Below, piece by piece: positions 1-5,352 of a stretch of 10,465 bases of DNA (the stretch's first letter is position 1; each line of letters opens with the position of its first letter). The translations under genes were made by a program, and so were the position numbers. This stretch comes from JBDREF01 sp043820045 (lineage in GTDB: Bacteria; Planctomycetota; Phycisphaerae; Sedimentisphaerales; Anaerobacaceae): assembly GCA_043820045.1 (NCBI GenBank), contig JBDREF010000002.1:1-10465 (forward strand), given 5' to 3'. The notes under the pieces were generated by a model, which was given only the letters and a program-made list of their open reading frames with translations, was not told where the DNA came from and did no database searches.

Positions 1-1800
1 TCGATCCCCGGCGCGATCGTGGTCTTGGGTCTTGTAGTATGGCTTGGCTTTGCGAGAGTCTTCTCCTTCGTCCCGGAGGGGTTCAAGTCAAACAGGTTGT
101 GGTTTGCAGGCGTGCACAGTTTTCCCGGCCTGGGCAAGGAATTCATGCCTCCTCTGGACGAGGGCTCGTTTCTATACATGCCTACGACTATGCCTCACGC
201 TTCTATCGGGGAGTGCCTGGACGTGCTGCAAAAGCAGGACATGGCCTTCCAGTCCATCCCCGAAATCGAATCCGTGGTGGGAAAAATCGGCCGGGTGGAA
301 TCCCCCCTTGATCCTGCGCCAATATCAATGATCGAAACGGTCATCAATTATAAGTCCGAGTATATTAACGACAAGGACGGACACCGCATCCGTTTCCAGT
401 ATGACAGAAAGACGGGGCAATTCGTTCGTGACAGCAACGGCGAACTGGTACCGGACAGCCACGGCAGGCCTTTCAGGCAATGGAGAGACCACATAAAGAG
501 CCCGGACGACATCTGGGACGAGATTGTAAAAGCCGGCCAGGTTCCCGGCACTACCTCTGCTCCGAAGCTACAGCCAATTGCCACACGGATAGTAATGCTC
601 CAGAGCGGCATGCGCGCGCCGATGGGCGTGAAAGTCAAAGGACCCGACCTGGACACAATCGACAAGATCGGCCTGGAAATCGAGCGATATCTCAAGGAGG
701 TTCCCAGCGTAGAACCGACCGCCGTAATAGCGGACAGGATTGTCGGCAAGCCGTACATTGAAATCGATATAAACCGGGACGCCATCGCCCGTTACGGGAT
801 AATGATCCGCCAGGTACAGGATGTTATTGAAGTCGCAATAGGCGGTAAGCGCATTACGACAACGGTCGAGGGACGCGAGAGATTCGCCGTCAGGGTCAGG
901 TACGTGCGCGAATTGCGGGACCAGATTGAGACCTTAGGCAAAATTCTGGTCCCCTCACGTGATGGAGCACAAATACCGCTTATCCAACTGGCGGATATTC
1001 GCTACGTGCGCGGTCCGCAGGCGATAAAGAGCGAAGACACGTTTCTGGTCGGCTATGTCCTGTTTGATATGAAGCCGGGCCACGCGGAAGTAGATGTCGT
1101 CGAGGACTGCCAGCGGTATCTGAAAAACAAGATCGACAGCGGCGAATTTGTCATACCCGCAGGTGTGAGTTATACTTTTGCCGGAAGCTATGAGAATCAG
1201 ATTCGTGCGGCCAAAACGCTCTCGGTAGTGGTACCTTTGGCCTTGTTCATAATATTTCTGATTCTGTATTTCCAGTTCAAATCCACTGTTACGAGCCTTC
1301 TGGTATTCTCGGGAATAATTGTCGCATGGGCGGGCGGATTCCTGATGATATGGCTGTACGGGCAGGATTGGTTCCTCAATTTCGACGTATTCGGTGTAAA
1401 CATGCGGCAGTTGTTCGGCGTGCACACAATAAATCTCAGCGTAGCCATCTGGGTGGGCTTCCTGGCACTGTTCGGCATAGCTTCGGACGACGGCGTGGTA
1501 ATGTGCACGTATCTCCAGCAGTCGTTCCACGGCAGAACTCCCGGGAGCATCGAAGAGGCGCGCCGGATGGTCATAGAGGCGGGCAAGCGCAGGATTCGCC
1601 CGTGCCTTATGACAACGGCAACGACCATACTGGCACTAATCCCTGTGCTTACCTCCACAGGGCGCGGTTCGGATATTATGGTTCCGATGGCAATACCTTC
1701 CTTCGGCGGAATGACGATCGAAATACTCACAATGCTTGTCGTGCCCGTCCTGTATAGCTTCATGAAGGAGTCCAGGTTGAAGCTCAGCGGGGCTCTCTGA
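1..1800 (+). CDS. CusA/CzcA-family heavy-metal RND efflux pump, C-terminal part (5' truncated)
   Basis: Inner-membrane proton-driven transporter of the heavy-metal-efflux RND family, which exports metal ions through a CusCBA-like tripartite complex. The frame is open from base 1, so the start lies upstream; 599 codons remain of about 1050-1250 usual for the family. Visible in order: TM7 (codons about 4-20), the porter signature GKEFMPPLDEG followed by LYMPTTMP (about codons 45-62), the DPAPISM motif, a second porter half, then TM8 (about 406-426), TM9 (432-455), TM10 (481-505), TM11 (535-552) and TM12 (567-588), ending MKESRLKLSGAL. Compared with E. coli CusA (from memory) it carries an extra hydrophilic insert at about codons 121-168 and a longer TM9-TM10 loop. 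TM10 has SDDG where CusA has AEFG. TM11 begins RPC where CusA has RPK. Of the three CusA metal-binding methionines only the first (codon 199) is clearly kept, so the metal is not certain. Confidence 0.93.
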   Translation, partial: SIPGAIVVLGLVVWLGFARVFSFVPEGFKSNRLWFAGVHSFPGLGKEFMPPLDEGSFLYMPTTMPHASIGECLDVLQKQDMAFQSIPEIESVVGKIGRVESPLDPAPISMIETVINYKSEYINDKDGHRIRFQYDRKTGQFVRDSNGELVPDSHGRPFRQWRDHIKSPDDIWDEIVKAGQVPGTTSAPKLQPIATRIVMLQSGMRAPMGVKVKGPDLDTIDKIGLEIERYLKEVPSVEPTAVIADRIVGKPYIEIDINRDAIARYGIMIRQVQDVIEVAIGGKRITTTVEGRERFAVRVRYVRELRDQIETLGKILVPSRDGAQIPLIQLADIRYVRGPQAIKSEDTFLVGYVLFDMKPGHAEVDVVEDCQRYLKNKIDSGEFVIPAGVSYTFAGSYENQIRAAKTLSVVVPLALFIIFLILYFQFKSTVTSLLVFSGIIVAWAGGFLMIWLYGQDWFLNFDVFGVNMRQLFGVHTINLSVAIWVGFLALFGIASDDGVVMCTYLQQSFHGRTPGSIEEARRMVIEAGKRRIRPCLMTTATTILALIPVLTSTGRGSDIMVPMAIPSFGGMTIEILTMLVVPVLYSFMKESRLKLSGAL

Positions 1801-1806
1801 GAGCCC
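1790..1806 (+). terminator. Inverted repeat across the RND stop codon, possible terminator
   Basis: GGGCTCTC and GAGAGCCC form an 8-bp perfect inverted repeat around a single T, and the TGA stop (1798-1800) lies inside it. As RNA it would fold into a GC-rich hairpin exactly at the end of the efflux gene. No T-run follows, so it is not a classical intrinsic terminator. It could instead protect the 3' end or act with Rho. Confidence 0.3.
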
Positions 1807-2015
1807 GAATGGCCGGGTAACCGACAACTTTCGGGCCGTCGACGGGAGCCCGTGCCCGGTCGGACAGAGTATTCGCCCGCCTTGCCGCAAAAAACTAAGG
1901 GCCAAGCGCGGCCAGCCAAACCCACATCCAACCCATAAGCTCTTTATTAGAAAGGACTTGGGATTATCGACCCCGGCACAAGAGCATGATGGAATCACTT
2001 TCAGTACATTTAATC
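1801..2015. other. Non-coding stretch downstream of the RND gene
   Basis: No credible coding frame was seen on either strand. The left part is GC-rich with several short self-complementary stretches, including CCCGAA near 1804 against TTCGGG near 1830, and the palindrome ACGGGAGCCCGT near 1840. This is consistent with a structured transcript end. The right part becomes AT-richer towards the promoter at 2016. No RNA family could be recognised. Confidence 0.5.
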
Positions 2016-2044
2016 TTGACTTCCAGCCCCGCAGGCTGTATAAA
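2016..2044 (+). promoter_or_regulatory. Sigma70-type promoter for the sigma/anti-sigma operon
   Basis: TTGACT at 2016-2021, a 17-nt spacer, and TATAAA at 2039-2044 differ by one base each from the housekeeping -35 and -10 consensus. Transcription would start near 2051, giving a leader of about 85 nt before the ATG at 2136. A housekeeping-type promoter implies basal expression of the pair; any autoregulated promoter read by the ECF factor itself was not recognised. Confidence 0.6.
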
Positions 2045-2135
2045 TGATATGTGTGCTATATTGCTTTTCCGGACGAAGCGAAACTACTCTGTTTGAATAG
2101 TGGTATTTCGAGCACAGTTTTTTGGGTTGGCTTGA

Positions 2136-2702
2136 ATGTTTGACGCGGGCAAAAACGCTATTCTCGCCGGGGGCAGCGGGACTGAACTCCACAAGAGAGT
2201 CGCTCAGGCCGCGAAAGTCTTCGAGGAGTACGGCGATGAAATCCGCGCCGTAATCTGCTTTAACGTCCAGAACGAAACGAAAGCAGATGATATTTTCCAG
2301 GAATTCTTCATCTCCCTCGTACATAATCCGGTTCCTCCGGGCCTCAAAGACATCAGGTCATATCTGTACAGAGCTGTCACAAACGATGTTATTGACTCTT
2401 CACGGCAGGTTAAGAATCATCAGGACAGTGTTGAGAAGTATGCCGAGATGCGGATGTATTCAGTATCGCAGGAAGATCCGCACAATATGGCCATCAACAC
2501 GGAAGAGACCGAAAAGATGTTCCAACTGATCGAAAGCCACCTATCCCAGCGTGAATCCGAAGTCGTTGTTCAGCGATTCGGCCTCGGCCTTACTATTGCC
2601 GATACTGCAGAGAAAATACGTGTGGACAGGAGAAGCGTTTCTCGTTACCTTTCTATGGCGATGAAGAAAATGCGTAAATTTGTGCCTGAAAGTGGGGATT
2701 GA
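2136..2702 (+). CDS. ECF-type RNA polymerase sigma factor
   Basis: A 188-residue alternative sigma factor that would direct RNA polymerase to a dedicated promoter set. The sigma2 region spans about residues 28-95 and contains the core-binding and -10-recognition helices (ADDIFQEFF, then DIRSYLYRAVTNDVID). The sigma4 region spans about 125-182 and holds a helix-turn-helix (LSQRESEVVVQRF, then IADTAEKIRVDRRSVSRYL) for -35 recognition. There is no sigma1.1 or sigma3, and the length is normal for the ECF group. The start is ATG 2136, with only a weak GGG-rich Shine-Dalgarno (about 2124-2130); no better in-frame start was seen. A near-consensus promoter lies at 2016-2044. The stop is 5 nt before the ATG of a zinc-finger membrane protein, the normal arrangement of a sigma factor with its anti-sigma partner. 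The ECF subgroup and target promoters cannot be read from the sequence. Confidence 0.9.
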   Translation: MFDAGKNAILAGGSGTELHKRVAQAAKVFEEYGDEIRAVICFNVQNETKADDIFQEFFISLVHNPVPPGLKDIRSYLYRAVTNDVIDSSRQVKNHQDSVEKYAEMRMYSVSQEDPHNMAINTEETEKMFQLIESHLSQRESEVVVQRFGLGLTIADTAEKIRVDRRSVSRYLSMAMKKMRKFVPESGD

Positions 2703-2707
2703 ATCTG

Positions 2708-4402
2708 ATGATAGCTCGTAACCCGTATTCAAATTGCATAGATGCTCGGGTGTACTACTATGACTTCCTCAGAGAAGAAACCAGGGGGAGCATTCCCGAA
2801 AACGCATTGGAACACATGACTCAATGCGACGATTGCCGGACAGAGATGGAAAAACTCAGAGTCGTACTTGAACGTGTGGACAAGAAAATCGACAGCGCAC
2901 AGAGCCGGAAAAATGCGGCCATCGGCACTCTTCTCAAGCTTCATTTCGCCTATATAGGCGAACCGGTAACGTGTGAAACTGTAAAACCGTTTCTGCCTCC
3001 TCTGGCAGACCCGGCTTTGCAGATTCGCACACCCACCCCCATAACTGCACACATCGACAGGTGCCGGGCGTGCAGCGACGATTTGACGACCTTGCGCGAT
3101 CTTCACCTTACTCACAAACAGTTATGTCACCTGGGCCAGCTCCTGGCGGGCGAGGCAACCGGCGATGACGTGAGCTGCTCGCAGGCCCAGGCCGCTATTC
3201 CGAGCGTTGTCTCAATGGCTCTCGGCGAAACAAATGCGGAAACGTTGAAGCATTTGTGCACCTGCCCCGAATGCAGGAAACAATTGTGCCGACACCGCGA
3301 AACGGTCCGCAGACAATTGCTTCAGGATGAATCATCTCGGAACGAACTTCCCTGCGAGGCCGTCTCAGCCTCCGACATTTACGATTACTGTCTGCCCTAT
3401 GGGCTTGACCCGGCCGACGACCAGTACGCGGGTTTTCGCGAATCGCTGACCTCACATTTGCGCAGTTGCCCGACGTGCATGGCTAAGATTCAGGACCTGC
3501 ATAACATGATCTGTGGTATCGCCGCCAGAGTTGCCTCCGATATCGCCACGATATACAGTATTACGGAGCAGCCTGCCGAAGAAAAGTCTCTCGGCGAATC
3601 CGACGGGCCTTACGCCGGCTTCCCGGTCGAGGTGGAACTGGTACAAACTCATAACAGAGCGGACTTGGAACAGCCGGCGGCGACTATCGACTTTACCGCC
3701 CGCCTTAAGCAGAAAGCCTCGGCGTTGGCCGCCAGACCGCTGTTCAGAGCCGGCGCGGTTGCGGCTGTTCTGCTGATAGGACTGGGCCTGCTGCTTAGCG
3801 GGCCGACGGCCACCGCCATCACGTTGGACCAGCTTTACGGCGCCGTCCTCCAAACGATCAGGAATGTCCATATCACAAGCTTATCGGACACCGGAGAACT
3901 GTGGGAAGATACCTGGGTATCACGGCCCATGAACGTCCTTATGCGCAAAACTCAGCAGGGGTTTGTTCTCTCAGATGTCGTGAATAAGGTTAGAAGAGCC
4001 AAACAATTGGGCGGCGGTTCAACCGAAGAAACAATTCTCCCGGATGAAGTCTGTGCCGCGCTCAAGCTGAGAATCGATAGCTCTCTGGGCCTGTTGCCCT
4101 TTGACCGCGTATCCGATGTTCCTGCAGATGCCAGTTGGAATCGCGCAGCCGACGAAAGTCTGGGAATCGCCGACAAGAGCAGCGAAGTATATGATCTGAC
4201 CTGGGTCGATAAGACAGCCCGCGATTCCGCCGTATTCCGGAAGGCGCGGTATTTTATTGACCCCGAAACAGGTTTTCCGGCTAAAGTCGAGTTCTACAGG
4301 AGGTATTCCGCTGAGAGTGAATACATCCTGCGGTCACAGTTGATAGTCGAATATCTAAGTGACGGGCAGTTCAAGGCTCTTGTGAAAGACGCTTCTTTCT
4401 AG
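2708..4402 (+). CDS. Membrane-anchored anti-sigma factor with four tandem zf-HC2/ZAS zinc modules
   Basis: A 564-residue single-pass membrane protein that probably binds and inhibits the sigma factor encoded just upstream. The cytoplasmic half holds four HxxxCxxC motifs, each preceded by a cysteine: C10/H36/C40/C43, C89/H115/C119/C122, C157/H182/C186/C189 and C216/H250/C254/C257. Each set fits a ZAS zinc-binding anti-sigma fold; most anti-sigmas have one. A hydrophobic segment at about 348-363, preceded by basic residues, is the transmembrane helix. The exported C-terminal domain (about 372-564) ends with an IDPETGFPAKVEFYRR-type strand pattern, which resembles the lipoprotein-carrier-like (LolA-like) sensor domains of planctomycete regulators; that assignment is tentative. 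ATG 2708 is chosen because GTGGGG (2692-2697) lies about 10 nt upstream. The TTG at 2699 would overlap the sigma stop and sit 1 nt from that site. The gene ends convergent with the pseudopilin gene, 74 nt away. Confidence 0.85.
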   Translation: MIARNPYSNCIDARVYYYDFLREETRGSIPENALEHMTQCDDCRTEMEKLRVVLERVDKKIDSAQSRKNAAIGTLLKLHFAYIGEPVTCETVKPFLPPLADPALQIRTPTPITAHIDRCRACSDDLTTLRDLHLTHKQLCHLGQLLAGEATGDDVSCSQAQAAIPSVVSMALGETNAETLKHLCTCPECRKQLCRHRETVRRQLLQDESSRNELPCEAVSASDIYDYCLPYGLDPADDQYAGFRESLTSHLRSCPTCMAKIQDLHNMICGIAARVASDIATIYSITEQPAEEKSLGESDGPYAGFPVEVELVQTHNRADLEQPAATIDFTARLKQKASALAARPLFRAGAVAAVLLIGLGLLLSGPTATAITLDQLYGAVLQTIRNVHITSLSDTGELWEDTWVSRPMNVLMRKTQQGFVLSDVVNKVRRAKQLGGGSTEETILPDEVCAALKLRIDSSLGLLPFDRVSDVPADASWNRAADESLGIADKSSEVYDLTWVDKTARDSAVFRKARYFIDPETGFPAKVEFYRRYSAESEYILRSQLIVEYLSDGQFKALVKDASF

Positions 4403-4476
4403 ATCGTTCCCACCCTTGTTGTCCTTGCCATTGACCACACCGGCAAAAGCCTCTCTACAGATTTGGAAGGGCGGTT

Positions 4477-5235
4477 TCACTTCGGCAGCCAAAGCGGCGT
4501 GCGATTCATGTAGCCATCGTCCAATTTTTCGACAAATAAATCCTCGGCCTTTTCCCGACCGGCATGGCCGTCTGCAAATCCGACGTTGACTGTTTTGCCC
4601 GGATGGCGGCCGTCTATAGCGTCCCTTTTCTGTTCCGGCAGCAGACTTTTGTCGCTGTTGATCTTTAGCCCTGGTATATAAGCGGCGTCTTCTGCGCCTG
4701 GGCCGAGAGGGACGGGCGGGACATCCGTAGCATGCCACCAGCCTATTATGCTGTAGCCGCTGTCAACAATCAGCAGAGTCTGCTCCGGATGCGGCATGTC
4801 GCGGCTGCCTGGCAAAGGCTGCTCATCAACCTTACATATTGAGCGGTTCACTCCGTAGTTGCTGTAGAGGATTTCATTCTTGAAGCTTGGATGAGTTAGA
4901 GACTTCGATGGACAGCGGAATATCGAGTTGTCGGTCACGTTATACCATTTCATACAGTGAAACCACCACCATCCCCGCCTGTCTCGTCGAGGGTCTCCGG
5001 GATAGCCGCCGGGAGGCGGAACAAAAGGACTGTGGGTGAAACCATAAGGGAATGTTTCGTTTTCGGTTTCGTACATGAACAGGCCCATTGCCAACTGTTT
5101 CACATTCGAACCGCACAGGACGGTTTTTGCCCGCTGCTTCGAACTCCACAATGCCGGGATCGAGACGGCCAATGCAAGAGCAATTACACCAATGACTATG
5201 AGTAACTCAATGAGTGTGAAACCGGGGCGTTTCAT
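4477..5235 (-). CDS. Pseudopilin-like protein with prepilin N-terminal methylation motif (H-X9-DG/DUF1559 type)
   Basis: A 252-residue type II secretion/type IV pilin-like protein. Residues 1-5 (MKRPG) followed by FTLIELLIVIGVIALALAV are a textbook prepilin leader: prepilin peptidase would cut after G5 and methylate F6, and the hydrophobic helix (about 7-28) anchors the subunit. The rest is a globular domain with the FRCPS motif (106-110) and a C-terminal H211-to-D222-G223 signature. That signature has ten residues between H and DG here, against nine in the usual H-X9-DG domain of planctomycete and verrucomicrobial pseudopilins. The individual roles of such proteins, which are highly duplicated in these bacteria, are mostly unknown. 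No Shine-Dalgarno precedes ATG 5235, but a near-consensus promoter sits immediately upstream, suggesting a leaderless or near-leaderless mRNA. It lies downstream of, and in the same direction as, the C39-like gene. Confidence 0.9.
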   Translation of the reverse strand: MKRPGFTLIELLIVIGVIALALAVSIPALWSSKQRAKTVLCGSNVKQLAMGLFMYETENETFPYGFTHSPFVPPPGGYPGDPRRDRRGWWWFHCMKWYNVTDNSIFRCPSKSLTHPSFKNEILYSNYGVNRSICKVDEQPLPGSRDMPHPEQTLLIVDSGYSIIGWWHATDVPPVPLGPGAEDAAYIPGLKINSDKSLLPEQKRDAIDGRHPGKTVNVGFADGHAGREKAEDLFVEKLDDGYMNRTPLWLPK

Positions 5236-5243
5236 AGTAGTGC

Positions 5244-5272
5244 ATTCTACGGCCGCTCTTGCAGACAGTCAA
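5244..5272 (-). promoter_or_regulatory. Sigma70-type promoter of the pseudopilin gene
   Basis: On the minus strand, TTGACT (5272-5267), a 17-nt spacer (5266-5250) and TAGAAT (5249-5244) form a near-consensus promoter. Only 8 nt separate the -10 box from the start codon at 5235, so transcription would begin at or within a few bases of the ATG. The absence of any Shine-Dalgarno in the same place agrees with leaderless translation. Confidence 0.55.
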
Positions 5273-5307
5273 CTCAGACAAAAAGTGTCGCTCTGCAATC
5301 GAGAATG

Positions 5308-5333
5308 GGGGAAGGCAGGTGCCTGCCTTCCCC
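5308..5333 (-). terminator. 12-bp perfect inverted repeat, likely end of the C39-like transcript
   Basis: Left arm GGGGAAGGCAGG (5308-5319) and right arm CCTGCCTTCCCC (5322-5333) are perfectly complementary around TG, giving a very stable hairpin of 10-11 bp. It starts 19 nt past the stop of the gene at 5353-7155. Reading on the minus strand, the following bases (CATTCTCGATT) are not a clean T-run, so factor-independent termination is likely but not certain. The downstream pseudopilin has its own promoter, consistent with a transcript boundary here. Confidence 0.5.
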
Positions 5334-5352
5334 GACCGGCTCGCGGGCTTCG

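Noticed and set aside
955..1530. Minus-strand open frame within the RND pump gene
   Set aside because: Antisense to well conserved transporter sequence; no domain, no plausible ribosome site.
2699..2707. TTG start for the anti-sigma protein
   Set aside because: It overlaps the sigma stop and is only 1 nt from the GTGGGG ribosome site; ATG 2708 has proper spacing.
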